DNA of 64,000 nucleotides from NCBI GenBank assembly GCA_963848525.1, contig CAWKDZ010000002.1, positions 682,001-746,000 on the forward strand, given 5' to 3'. This document shows, one piece after another, positions 49,792-57,916 of this stretch (the stretch's first letter is position 1; every line of letters starts with the position of its first letter). The notes under the pieces are model-generated. The model was not told where the DNA came from, searched no databases, and saw only the letters and a program-made list of their open reading frames with translations. Source of the DNA: JACCTU01 sp963848525 (GTDB lineage: Bacteria > Actinomycetota > Thermoleophilia > Gaiellales > Gaiellaceae). The translations under genes and the position numbers were made by a program.

Positions 49792-49947
49792 CGGCAGGTC
49801 TTCTGACTCGGGGCTCCCCCTCGCACCGCCTTCCCGGCCGAAGCCAGTGGCACGTCGGGCGAGGGCATCTCCCCTTACAGCGGCGGGACCGTCCCGGACT
49901 CGCACCGGGTTCCCGAGCCGCGCGCCTTCGTTTGGACGGCGAGCCTA
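49792..49947 (-). promoter_or_regulatory. cobalamin riboswitch
   Basis: Read on the minus strand, the region contains GGGAACCCGGTGCGAGTCC, then GCCGCTGTAAGGGGAGATG, GCCACTGGCTTCGGCCGGGA and the B12-box-like GAGTCAGAAGACCTGCC. These are the conserved blocks of the cobalamin riboswitch in the correct order. It lies upstream of the DUF4430/ECF operon. Binding of a cobalamin would reduce expression, probably at translation since no terminator stem lies between it and the ribosome-binding site. A TAGGCT element upstream may be the promoter. Confidence 0.93.
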
Positions 49948-50022
49948 TCATCGCCCGGGTTCGCGCCCGCGTCGTTCACAGCCGAGCCGAGCTCACCGGG
50001 ACGCGGCCTAGAATCTCACCCG

Positions 50023-50253
50023 ATGGAACGCCCGCGCCAACCTCTGGACGACAGGCAGCTCGACGCCCTGCTCGAGCGGCTCGACGGGATCCGCGACGAG
50101 CTGCGCACGCTCAACCGTCGACTCGACTCGCAGGAGACGCTGCTGCGGATCTCCTCCGAGCTCGCGAACCTGAACGAGTCGCTGCAGACGCTCGCCTACG
50201 CGGCGCTCGGCACGCAGGCACCCACCGTCCGCCGGCGCCGCCGCGCCGGCTGA
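50023..50253 (+). CDS. small coiled-coil protein
   Basis: A 76-residue protein made almost entirely of heptad-rich helix (DDRQLDALLERLDGIRDELR, then TLNRRLDSQETLLRISSELA), ending in a basic RRRRR tail. It has no membrane span and no recognised family; it may be a short structural or DNA-associated helix. ATG 50023 has TAGAAT 8 nt upstream (50009-50014) and no Shine-Dalgarno, the leaderless pattern seen elsewhere here. Confidence 0.6.
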   Translation: MERPRQPLDDRQLDALLERLDGIRDELRTLNRRLDSQETLLRISSELANLNESLQTLAYAALGTQAPTVRRRRRAG

Positions 50254-50287
50254 GCCCCGCACCGCTGCCCACCCCTCGTTAGAGCAA

Positions 50288-50309
50288 CCCCACCCCTCGT
50301 GGGGTGGGG
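50288..50309. terminator. hairpin between convergent genes
   Basis: CCCCACCCC-TCGT-GGGGTGGGG forms a 9-bp perfect stem between the coiled-coil gene and the convergent sugar dehydrogenase gene. No long T-run follows on either strand. The other bases of the 203-nt gap show nothing I recognise. Confidence 0.5.
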
Positions 50310-50456
50310 AAGTGGCGTTCCACCCGCCACCCGCGTTCGAGCGTACCCGCCGAGTCGTGCCGTGTCCGTGACGCCTCTGTGCCGAGGTTGCGACGGTTCC
50401 TCCACAGGCGGCTGGCCGCAACGACGCCGAAAGGCCACCGCCGCGACCTCGCGCCT

Positions 50457-51554
50457 TTACGGGGCCAGCCGGTAGACGCGCCCGTTGAGCGACGTCGCAT
50501 ACAGCTCACCGCGCGCGTCCTCGCCGAAGCTCGACAACCCCTCGATCCGGAACGATTCGCGCCGGACGTCGGTCGAGCGGCCGTCGACCTCACGCAGGCT
50601 CCAGACGATCCCGCTGCAGTAGTCGCCGTAGAAGTACCGCCCGCGGGCGGCCGGCACCGCGGAACCGCGGTAGACGAACCCACCTGTGACCGAGCAGCCC
50701 TGGCTGTGCGAGTAGACCTCGAGCGGCTGCACCAGCGCGCCGCGCGAGAGCTCCTTGTTCTCGAACCGCGCGCGCCCCTCGTAGACGTCCCAGCCGTAGT
50801 TGATCAGCTCGCCGAGCCGCGACCGCGGCAGGAAGTCGATCTCCTCCCACGCGTTCTGGCCGACGTCCCCCATCCAGAGGTCGCCGTTCGCTCGGTCGAA
50901 CGAGAACCGCCATGGGTTGCGGGCGCCGAGCGCGGCGATCTGCGGTGAAGGTTGTGTCCGCGACACGTCGATCCGCACGAGCTTGCCGAGCAGCGTGCCC
51001 ATGTTCTGCGCGCGGTTCTGCGGGTCGCCGCCGGCGCCGCCGTCGCCCATCCCCACGTAGAGGCGCCCGTCCGGACCGAACGCAATCTGGCCTCCGTTGT
51101 GGTTGGGGTACGGCTGCCGAACGAAGAGCCACTGCTTCACCGCCCGGGTGAGCGCCCGCGTCCCGGCGCGGTTCGCGCGGTACTCGACGACGCGCGTGTG
51201 CCCGTTGCGGTCGGTGTAGTTGACGAAGAAGCGCCGGTTGGCGCGGCCATACGAGGGATGGAACGCGACCGAGAGGAGGCCCTGCTCGCCGCCCGACTGG
51301 ACGAGCCGCCGGATGTCGAGGAACGGTGCCGCGCGCAGCCTGCCGTTGACGGCGACGCGAATGCGTCCTGCCTGCTCGACGACGTACAGGCGGCCCCGCT
51401 CGGACGCTGGAGCCGTCGCATGGGTCGGCGCAGCGGCCGAGAACAGCGAGCGGAAGGTGTACGAGGCGCGTTCGGGTTCGGCCGGCGAGCCCGAGGCCGC
51501 GCAGGCAGAGACCACTGCGGCCCCGACGAGAGCGAGAACCCCCCGGCGCACCAT
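50457..51554 (-). CDS. PQQ-dependent sugar dehydrogenase-like lipoprotein
   Basis: A 365-residue beta-propeller of the soluble glucose/aldose dehydrogenase family. A lipoprotein signal ends VVSAC (Cys18). Landmarks are GEQGLLSVAFHPSYGRANRR, PYPNHNGGQIAFGPDGRLYV then GMGDGGAGGDPQNRAQNMGT, GARNPWRFSFDRANGDLWMG then DVGQNAWEEIDFL, and the later GYDVYEG-type segment NYGWDVYEG. Members oxidise aldoses with PQQ in the periplasm. It lies 2 nt after a TrkA-type gene, so it may be transcribed with the potassium-related genes. Confidence 0.9.
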   Translation of the reverse strand: MVRRGVLALVGAAVVSACAASGSPAEPERASYTFRSLFSAAAPTHATAPASERGRLYVVEQAGRIRVAVNGRLRAAPFLDIRRLVQSGGEQGLLSVAFHPSYGRANRRFFVNYTDRNGHTRVVEYRANRAGTRALTRAVKQWLFVRQPYPNHNGGQIAFGPDGRLYVGMGDGGAGGDPQNRAQNMGTLLGKLVRIDVSRTQPSPQIAALGARNPWRFSFDRANGDLWMGDVGQNAWEEIDFLPRSRLGELINYGWDVYEGRARFENKELSRGALVQPLEVYSHSQGCSVTGGFVYRGSAVPAARGRYFYGDYCSGIVWSLREVDGRSTDVRRESFRIEGLSSFGEDARGELYATSLNGRVYRLAP

Positions 51555-51556
51555 CG

Positions 51557-52219
51557 TCAGCCCCTGAGCAAGAGCTGCCGGAGCTCCTCCTCGCGCCCGG
51601 GCTGAAGGATCGCAAGCACCTGGTCGCCCGGCTCCAGCCGCGTCTGGCCGACGGCGATCTCGGCCTTGCCGTTCCTCATCACGGAGATGAGACGAGCGCT
51701 TTCCGGAAGCGATAGTTGCTCGACGCGCTTTCCCGCCGCGGGCGCGCCCTGCTCGACTTCTACCTCGACGATCTCCAGGTTCTCCTTGCGCAACTCCAGC
51801 AGGTGGATCAGCTTGTGCGCAGGCACCTCGTGCTCGATCAGGCCGAGCACCATCTGCGTCGCCGAGACCGTCTGCTGGATCCCGAGCAGGTCGAAGAGCT
51901 GCTGGTTCCTGGGGTCGTTCACGCGCGCGATCACACGCTCGATCGCGTACTTCTCGCGCGCGAGCTGGCCGATCACGAGGTTGTCCTCGTCGTCGCCGGT
52001 GACCGCGATCACGATGTCGGCCGGACGACCGATCCCGGCTCGCTCGAGCACGAAGAGCTCGGTCGCGTCGCCGTTGTGCACCTGATGCTCGAACTCCTGC
52101 TCGAGCCGCTCGTAGCGTTCGCGGATTTGTTCGATCAACGTCACCTCGTGTCCGCGGCGAAGCAGCGTGCGCGCGACGTTGGAGCCGACCTTCCCGCCAC
52201 CGGCGACGATCGCGAACAT
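51557..52219 (-). CDS. TrkA-type RCK potassium-regulatory protein (N and C domains)
   Basis: A 220-residue cytoplasmic regulator. The RCK N-domain Rossmann motif is AIVAGGGKVGSNVARTLL, with the acidic strand end VTLIEQIRE; it binds NAD(H) or adenine nucleotides. The RCK_C domain follows (VEVEQGAPAAGKRVEQLSLP). It is half the length of a classical TrkA and thus one RCK unit. ATG 52219 overlaps the stop of a second, shorter TrkA-type gene. It probably gates a potassium channel or the APC-Usp permeases encoded upstream in the operon. Confidence 0.9.
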   Translation of the reverse strand: MFAIVAGGGKVGSNVARTLLRRGHEVTLIEQIRERYERLEQEFEHQVHNGDATELFVLERAGIGRPADIVIAVTGDDEDNLVIGQLAREKYAIERVIARVNDPRNQQLFDLLGIQQTVSATQMVLGLIEHEVPAHKLIHLLELRKENLEIVEVEVEQGAPAAGKRVEQLSLPESARLISVMRNGKAEIAVGQTRLEPGDQVLAILQPGREEELRQLLLRG

Positions 52220-52635
52220 CAGTTGCGGACTAGCCTCGACGCGCGCACGCGCTCGGTGACCGTCTCGTACGCCGTTTTCGTCGGACAGACGACGTCGAGC
52301 CCGCGCGCTGCGTAGAAGCTCGCGCGCGCGGGGTCGAGCAGGCGCACGACGACGCACTTGACCTCGAACATGTCACGCGCGATCTGCGCGACGACGATGT
52401 TCGTGTTGTCGCCGTCCGTGGCGACGACGACGGCCTCGGCGCTCTCGATCCCGGCCTCTCGCAGTACGGCGAGGTCCATCCCGTGGCCGACGACGAAGCC
52501 GCCGCTCCAGCGGTCGCCCAGCCGGGCGAGCGCCGTCTCGGTCTCGTCGACTGCTGTGACGTCCCAGCCCTCCTCGGCGAGCGTCCGAGCGACGGTCGAG
52601 CCGACGCGCCCGCAGCCGACGACGATCGCTCTCAC
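52219..52635 (-). CDS. TrkA-N-domain protein (RCK N only)
   Basis: A 138-residue protein that is only an RCK N-domain: AIVVGCGRVGSTVARTLAEE, VTAVDETETALARLGD, then VVATDGDNTNIVVAQIAR. It lacks the C-terminal RCK_C domain, so it may pair with the next gene's product to form a heteromeric ring. GTG 52635 overlaps the APC-Usp stop by 4 nt. Its operon position next to permeases and TrkA proteins suggests a potassium-related regulatory role. Confidence 0.88.
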   Translation of the reverse strand: MRAIVVGCGRVGSTVARTLAEEGWDVTAVDETETALARLGDRWSGGFVVGHGMDLAVLREAGIESAEAVVVATDGDNTNIVVAQIARDMFEVKCVVVRLLDPARASFYAARGLDVVCPTKTAYETVTERVRASRLVRN

Positions 52636-54509
52636 GACTGGAGCGTAGCCTCCTCCTCGAGCACGCCCTGGGGGTACGCGATCACCATCACCTCGACCGC
52701 CGCCTTCCTCAGCACGTACTCGACCGTGGGGCTGAAGAAGCGCGACTGCCGCCGCCACCGGGGCGAGGAGCCGAGCAGCACGAGGTCCGCATCCAACGCA
52801 GCCGCTTCGGCGAGGATCGCGGCTCCGATCGATCGCGCCCGCACGACCCGCTCCTCGACCTCGACGCCATGCTCGGCCGCGAGCAGCTTCGCGTCGGCGA
52901 GCGATTCCGCGGCCCGCCCGGAGGCGACCGGGAGCTCGGCGTCGAGCGGCTCGTCCAGCGGGACCGGGATCACGTGCAGCGCCGTGATCGCCGCTCCGTG
53001 CTCATCGGCCAGCCTGAGCGCGGTCGCAAAGACCTCCTCGCCGATCGGACCACTCTTGACGGGCACGAGGATCCGGTCGTATGCCCCCTCCCGGCCGGGG
53101 ACGAGGTCGGCGACGCTCGCCTGCACACGCCCGGTCAACGCGGCACCTCGCCGCCGCCGCACGAGCGCGTACACGCCGAACCCCGCGATCAGCCAGAGCG
53201 GGCCTGCAATCCGGGCGGAGTCGTGCGTCGCGACCGAGAGGACGAAGATCGCGCCGGTGAGCAAGGCGCCGACGACGCCGACAAGCGGCATCGCCGGTGC
53301 TCGAAACGGACGTTCCAACCCGGGCTCGGTCCGCCGCAGCCGCACGACCGCCAGCTGCGCGGCCGTGAACGCGAGCAGGATCCCGAAGCTGTAGAGGCTG
53401 GCGAGGATCACCGACGCCCGGCCGACCGCGTCGCTGACCACCAGCAGGATCGCTGCGACCACGGCAGTCGCCACGATCCCCGCCGGCGAGAGCAGCGTCC
53501 GGCGGTTGAGCCGCTCGAACGCGTGCGGGAGCATTCCGTGTCGGGCGAGCGAGTACGTGAGCCGGCCTGCGCCCGACATCGAGGTCGTTGCCGCCGCCAG
53601 CAGGACGACGACGCCGCTCACGGCGACGAACCCGACGAGCGCGTCGCCAAGTGCGCGCGGGAGCTCGGCTCCGATCGCCTCGGCGATCCCCGCGAGCGGC
53701 GCGAGCCGCCACTCCTCTCCGAGCGCGGTCGTCCCTCCAACGGCGGGGAACGCAGACAGGCCGACGACGGCGACGGCGAACGAGACCGCGACGACGGCGC
53801 CGATGCCGGCGAAGAGGCTGCGCGGCAGCGTCCGCCCCGGCTCCCGGGTCTCGGCCGCGAGGTTGGCGACGGTCTCGAGGCCGGTGTACGCGAGCATCGC
53901 CAGCGGGAGCGCGAAGGCGAGCTCGTCCCACGTCGGCTCGACGCCGAGGTCGACGCCGCCGCCGAGGGCGTCGCGGTCGAACAGGAGCGGGAGCCCGAGC
54001 AGGATCAGCAGCAGGTGCGCCGCGAGCGCGACGACCGCGACGCCGACGGCGAGCAGGTAGAGCTGCGGCCGGCGCACGAGGCGCACAGCCGCGACCCCGG
54101 CGACGACCACGACGCCGGCGACCGTGTCCCACGGTGCCTCGCTCAACGCATCCCAGCCGAGCGCTGCGAGGTAGTGCGGCACGAAGAGCGCCGCGAGCGC
54201 GGTCACGATCAGGTAGTCGAGGAGCAGCACCCACCCGGTCGCGAAGCCGGCCGGATCGTTGAACGCCCGCCGCACGAAGAGCGCCGCGCCGCCCGGCTCG
54301 GGCAGCGCGGCGGTGCCCTCCGCGTACGAGAGCGCCACGAGCAGGAAGACCAGCCCGGCGACGAGCAGGACCCACGGCGTCATCCCGAGCGCGTAGAGCG
54401 CCACCACGCCCAGTGCGAAGTACAACGACGACCCGATCTCCCCGTACGCGACCGACGCGAGCGAGCCGCCCCCGAGCGCGCGCGTCAGCCCCTGGAAGCG
54501 TCTCGGCAT
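52632..54509 (-). CDS. APC permease with C-terminal Usp domain
   Basis: A 625-residue protein. The 12-span APC permease occupies about 1-470 (YGEIGSSLYFALGVVALYAL is the first helix with the substrate GxxSG-like loop). A universal-stress-protein domain follows at about 480-620 (YDRILVPVKSGPIGEEVFAT, ATALR..ALHVIPVP, DADLVLLGSSPRWRR). The same layout occurs in the potassium importer KimA and in amino-acid permeases. It is transcribed with TrkA-type genes, so potassium import is a reasonable but unproven reading. Confidence 0.85.
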   Translation of the reverse strand: MPRRFQGLTRALGGGSLASVAYGEIGSSLYFALGVVALYALGMTPWVLLVAGLVFLLVALSYAEGTAALPEPGGAALFVRRAFNDPAGFATGWVLLLDYLIVTALAALFVPHYLAALGWDALSEAPWDTVAGVVVVAGVAAVRLVRRPQLYLLAVGVAVVALAAHLLLILLGLPLLFDRDALGGGVDLGVEPTWDELAFALPLAMLAYTGLETVANLAAETREPGRTLPRSLFAGIGAVVAVSFAVAVVGLSAFPAVGGTTALGEEWRLAPLAGIAEAIGAELPRALGDALVGFVAVSGVVVLLAAATTSMSGAGRLTYSLARHGMLPHAFERLNRRTLLSPAGIVATAVVAAILLVVSDAVGRASVILASLYSFGILLAFTAAQLAVVRLRRTEPGLERPFRAPAMPLVGVVGALLTGAIFVLSVATHDSARIAGPLWLIAGFGVYALVRRRRGAALTGRVQASVADLVPGREGAYDRILVPVKSGPIGEEVFATALRLADEHGAAITALHVIPVPLDEPLDAELPVASGRAAESLADAKLLAAEHGVEVEERVVRARSIGAAILAEAAALDADLVLLGSSPRWRRQSRFFSPTVEYVLRKAAVEVMVIAYPQGVLEEEATLQS

Positions 54510-54664
54510 CAGACCCTCCGCGCCAGCCAGAGTCGGCCCGCACCGGCCGCGATCAACAGCGCACCGACGAGGAGGCCGAGGCCGCCGCCGACTCCCGCCG
54601 CGAACGTCCGCGCGACGACCGCGACGCCGAGCACCACGAGCACGATCGCGAGCACACGCGTCAT
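54509..54664 (-). CDS. small membrane protein between two permease genes
   Basis: A 51-residue protein, MTRVLAIVLVVLGVAVVART, then a Gly-rich helix-helix stretch and GAGRLWLARRV. It has two hydrophobic spans and a basic tail. Its ATG overlaps the upstream APC-Usp stop by 4 nt and its TGA overlaps the downstream ATG by 1 nt (TGATG), so it is almost certainly translated. It could be a small accessory subunit of either permease. No family is recognised. Confidence 0.75.
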   Translation of the reverse strand: MTRVLAIVLVVLGVAVVARTFAAGVGGGLGLLVGALLIAAGAGRLWLARRV

Positions 54665-56547
54665 GCGGCCCGCCTGCCGGCGGTCACGAGCACGCGGATC
54701 GGGCTCAGCTTCAGCACCCGTTCGGCCGTCCGCCCCAGCGTGGCCCGGCCGGTCCGGCCGCGCGGCGCCCCGAGCACGATCAGCTCAGCGCCCCGTGCGA
54801 CCGCCTCGTCCACGATCGCTCGGGGCGTCGAGCGCGCGCGGAGCAGGCGCGAGACCGCGCGCACGCCGTACTCCTCGACGACCGCCTGCGCATCGTCGAG
54901 CAGCCGGTCGGCTCGATCCTCGACGGCGCCCAGGTCGGCGTCCAGCGGCCGGTCGAGCGGCAGCTCGAGCACGTGCAGTACGACGACGGTCGAGCGCCGC
55001 TCCGCGGCCAGCCGCGCGGCCGCGACCAGCGCGTCCTCGGACTCCCGGGAGCGGACGACCGGAACGACGATCGTCCGGTATTCGGCGACGAGCGACGGGC
55101 CGATCACGAGCGCGGGCGCGCGCACGGTCTCCCGCACCGGCGCGTGGACGACGAAGCGGCGGTAGACGACGTAGAACGCGAGCCCGAGCGCGATCCAGCC
55201 GAGCCCCGTCCAGCGGATCGCCGCGTTCTGCACGACGATCACGAGCCAGGAGACGCCGGTCGCGAGCCCGCCGACGATCGCGAAGACAGGCCAGTCGACG
55301 CGGCGCACGCGCAGGTTCGGACGCGCGCGAAAGGCGAGCTCGGCGCCGGGGTCCTTCACCCGCAGGCGCACGAGCGCGGCGTGCGCGACGGTGAAGGAAA
55401 GCGTCGCCCCGAACGAGTAGAGAGTCCCGATGAACGTCGTATCGCCGGGGAGGATGACGATCACCGGTGCGATCCCCGCGAACACGACGAGCGCGAGCCA
55501 CGGTGTCCGGAAGCGCGGGTGGAGCCTGCGGAACACGGACGGCAGCTGGCGGTAGTTCGCCATCGAATAAGTGATCCGAGACGCGCCGATCACACCGGCG
55601 TTCGTGGCGATGAACAGAATCGTCGCCGCGAGGACGCCGACGTAGATCTCCGTCGCGTCGAGCACCCAGCCCGAGAGCCCCAGGTTCTGCACGAGCCCGA
55701 GCACCGGGTCGTTCGCGTAGCCGCCCTCCTCAGGAGGCAGGCCGAGCAGCGTCTCGTACTCGCCGTCGCGCAGCTCGACCGGAAGCGCCGAGAGCGCGAT
55801 CCAGGGGAGCGTGAAGTAGATCGCGAAGACGGCGCCGGCGACGAGCTTGTAGGCGTTCGGGACCGTGCGGGCCGGGTCGCGCGCCTCCTCGGCGAGGTTG
55901 GAGACGGTCTCGACGCCGGTGTACGCGAGCATCGCCACCGGGACCGCGAGCGCCAGGTTCGACCACGTCGGGGCCACGCCCCAGTGGACGTTCTCGACGA
56001 GGATCTCGGGGCTGAAGACCAAGACGAAGCCGAGCGCGACGAGCAGCAGCTGGGTCGCGAAGTCGACGACCGCGAGCACGACGTTCAGCGCCGCGGCCTC
56101 CTGCACGCCGACTACGTTCAGCGCCACGAGCACGACGATCACGACGATCCCGAAGACGACGTCCCAGGGGTTGTCGCGGAGCGGCTCCCAGAAGATCGAG
56201 AGGTAGTGCGGCACGAAGAAGGCCGACGTCGTCACGGTCACGACGTACACGAGCATCTGGGCCCAGCCCGCCCCGAACGAGACGAGCTCGTCGAAACCGT
56301 GCCGGGCGAAGCTCGCCGATCCGCCGGCCTCGGGGTAGCGCACCGTCCCCTCGGCGTAGGTCGCGGCCGTGCACGCGAAGATCAGGCCGGCGACGATGAA
56401 CACGACCGGGGTCAGCCCGAGCGCGAAGACCGCGGTGACGCCGAGGGCGTAGTAGATCGACGAGCCGACGTTCCCGTAGGCGGTCGCGAAGAGCGCGGGC
56501 GTGCCGAGCACACGCTCGAGGCCCTGCTGGCGCCGCCGCCGAGGCAC
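54661..56547 (-). CDS. APC permease with C-terminal Usp domain (paralogue)
   Basis: A 628-residue paralogue of the gene at 52632: YGNVGSSIYYALGVTAVFAL first helix, 12 spans, then a Usp domain (YRTIVVPVVRSRESEDALVA; AELIVLGAPRGRTGRATLG). It has longer loops than its sibling (for example about residues 240-280). GTG 56547 has TAGATT 6 nt upstream. It heads the operon of APC-Usp, small membrane protein, APC-Usp, two TrkA-type proteins and a sugar dehydrogenase. Confidence 0.85.
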   Translation of the reverse strand: MPRRRRQQGLERVLGTPALFATAYGNVGSSIYYALGVTAVFALGLTPVVFIVAGLIFACTAATYAEGTVRYPEAGGSASFARHGFDELVSFGAGWAQMLVYVVTVTTSAFFVPHYLSIFWEPLRDNPWDVVFGIVVIVVLVALNVVGVQEAAALNVVLAVVDFATQLLLVALGFVLVFSPEILVENVHWGVAPTWSNLALAVPVAMLAYTGVETVSNLAEEARDPARTVPNAYKLVAGAVFAIYFTLPWIALSALPVELRDGEYETLLGLPPEEGGYANDPVLGLVQNLGLSGWVLDATEIYVGVLAATILFIATNAGVIGASRITYSMANYRQLPSVFRRLHPRFRTPWLALVVFAGIAPVIVILPGDTTFIGTLYSFGATLSFTVAHAALVRLRVKDPGAELAFRARPNLRVRRVDWPVFAIVGGLATGVSWLVIVVQNAAIRWTGLGWIALGLAFYVVYRRFVVHAPVRETVRAPALVIGPSLVAEYRTIVVPVVRSRESEDALVAAARLAAERRSTVVVLHVLELPLDRPLDADLGAVEDRADRLLDDAQAVVEEYGVRAVSRLLRARSTPRAIVDEAVARGAELIVLGAPRGRTGRATLGRTAERVLKLSPIRVLVTAGRRAA

Positions 56548-56553
56548 CCGAGG

Positions 56554-56579
56554 AATCTAGCCCTCGCGCCGGTTAGCCT
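56554..56579. promoter_or_regulatory. divergent -10 elements, APC-Usp and trkA
   Basis: TAGATT on the minus strand (56554-56559) lies 6 nt from GTG 56547. TAGCCT on the plus strand (56574-56579) lies 8 nt from GTG 56588. There is no Shine-Dalgarno on either side. Confidence 0.55.
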
Positions 56580-56587
56580 TGCGCCGC

Positions 56588-57916
56588 GTGAAGATCTACG
56601 TGATCGGCGCGGGTCAGGTCGGCTCGACGATCGTCGAGGCCCTCCACGACGAGCACGACGTGACGGTGATCGACGTGGACGGGGCCCGGCTGGCCGCGCT
56701 CGGCTCCCGCTTCGACGTCGCGACCTACCAGGGCAACGGAGCCAGCAGGCGCGTGCTTCAGGACATAGGGATCGGGGACGCCGACCTGTTCATCGCCTGC
56801 ACGTCGCGGGACGAGATCAACATCATCGCAGCGATCTTCGCCCGCGCGCTCTGCCCCGACGCGAAGACCGTCGCGAGGACGACGGACGTCGAATACCTCG
56901 AGGTCTGGCACGAGCGGCAGCTGGACGTGGACCTGATCGTCTCGTCCGAGCTCGAGACGGCCTACGCCGTCTCGCGGCTGATCGGGATCCCGGCTGCGCG
57001 GCAGACCGACGTCTTCGCCAACGGCCAGGTCGAGATGGTCGAGTTCGACGTTCCCGAGACCGGGTCCGCGAGCGAGGTGGTCGGGCGGCCGCTGCGCGAG
57101 GCCCGGATCCCGCGCGACGCGAAGGTCGCGGGGATCATCCGCGGCGACCGCATGATCCTGCCGCGCGGCGACGTCTCGATCGAGCCCGGTGACCGCGTCG
57201 TCGTGATCGGCTCGCCGGCGGCGGCACGCGAGTGGAGCGAGCTGCTCGCACGCGGGAAGAAGCGCCTCGGCGACGTCGTCATCTTCGGCGCCGGGCAGGT
57301 CGGCGTTGCGGTCGCGCGCCTGTTGCTCGCGCAGGGAAGCCGCGTTCGGCTGATCGAGGCGTACCGCGATCGCGCGCTTGTGGTTGCCGAGGAGGTGCCT
57401 GACGCCCGCGTCTTCCACGCGACGGGAATGGAGCCGGAGTTCTTCGAGCGCGAGCGCCTGGCCCAGGCGGAGGCGGCCGTCTTCGCGATGCGCGACGACG
57501 CGAAGAACCTCTACGCGGCAACGCTCGCGAAGATGCGCGGGATCGGGTTCAACGTCGCGGTCGTCCACGACGCCTACTCGGCCGAGGTGCTCGAGCACGC
57601 CGCGATCGACGTCGCCGTCAACCCCCGGCTCGTCACGGCCGAGGAGATGGTCCGGTTCGCCCACGACCCGCGGACCCAGCAGGTCGCGATGCTCGAGGGC
57701 GACCGGTTCGAGGTCCTCGACCTCGTCGTCCGGCCGACGAGCGAGTACGTCGGTCAGTCCTTCCGGACGATGCCGATCCGCGGCGCCCTGATCGGAGCAA
57801 TCGTGCGCGACGGCAACGCGATCTTCCCGCACGGCGACGACGTGCTCGAGGCGGGCGACCGCGTGATCGTCTTCACCGAGTCTTCGCGCGTCCCGGTCGT
57901 CGAGAAAGCCCTGTGA
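56588..57916 (+). CDS. trkA: Trk potassium uptake protein TrkA
   Basis: A 442-residue TrkA with two tandem RCK units. Unit one is KIYVIGAGQVGSTIVEALHD with an RCK_C region (REARIPRDAKVAGIIRGDRM); unit two is DVVIFGAGQVGVAVARLLLA with IRGALIGAIVRDGNAIFPHG. Each N-domain binds NAD(H)/ATP and gates TrkH. GTG 56588 is preferred to the TTG three codons earlier because it gives the canonical start and an 8-nt spacing from TAGCCT. The GTG of trkH overlaps its stop by 4 nt. Confidence 0.96.
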   Translation: MKIYVIGAGQVGSTIVEALHDEHDVTVIDVDGARLAALGSRFDVATYQGNGASRRVLQDIGIGDADLFIACTSRDEINIIAAIFARALCPDAKTVARTTDVEYLEVWHERQLDVDLIVSSELETAYAVSRLIGIPAARQTDVFANGQVEMVEFDVPETGSASEVVGRPLREARIPRDAKVAGIIRGDRMILPRGDVSIEPGDRVVVIGSPAAAREWSELLARGKKRLGDVVIFGAGQVGVAVARLLLAQGSRVRLIEAYRDRALVVAEEVPDARVFHATGMEPEFFERERLAQAEAAVFAMRDDAKNLYAATLAKMRGIGFNVAVVHDAYSAEVLEHAAIDVAVNPRLVTAEEMVRFAHDPRTQQVAMLEGDRFEVLDLVVRPTSEYVGQSFRTMPIRGALIGAIVRDGNAIFPHGDDVLEAGDRVIVFTESSRVPVVEKAL

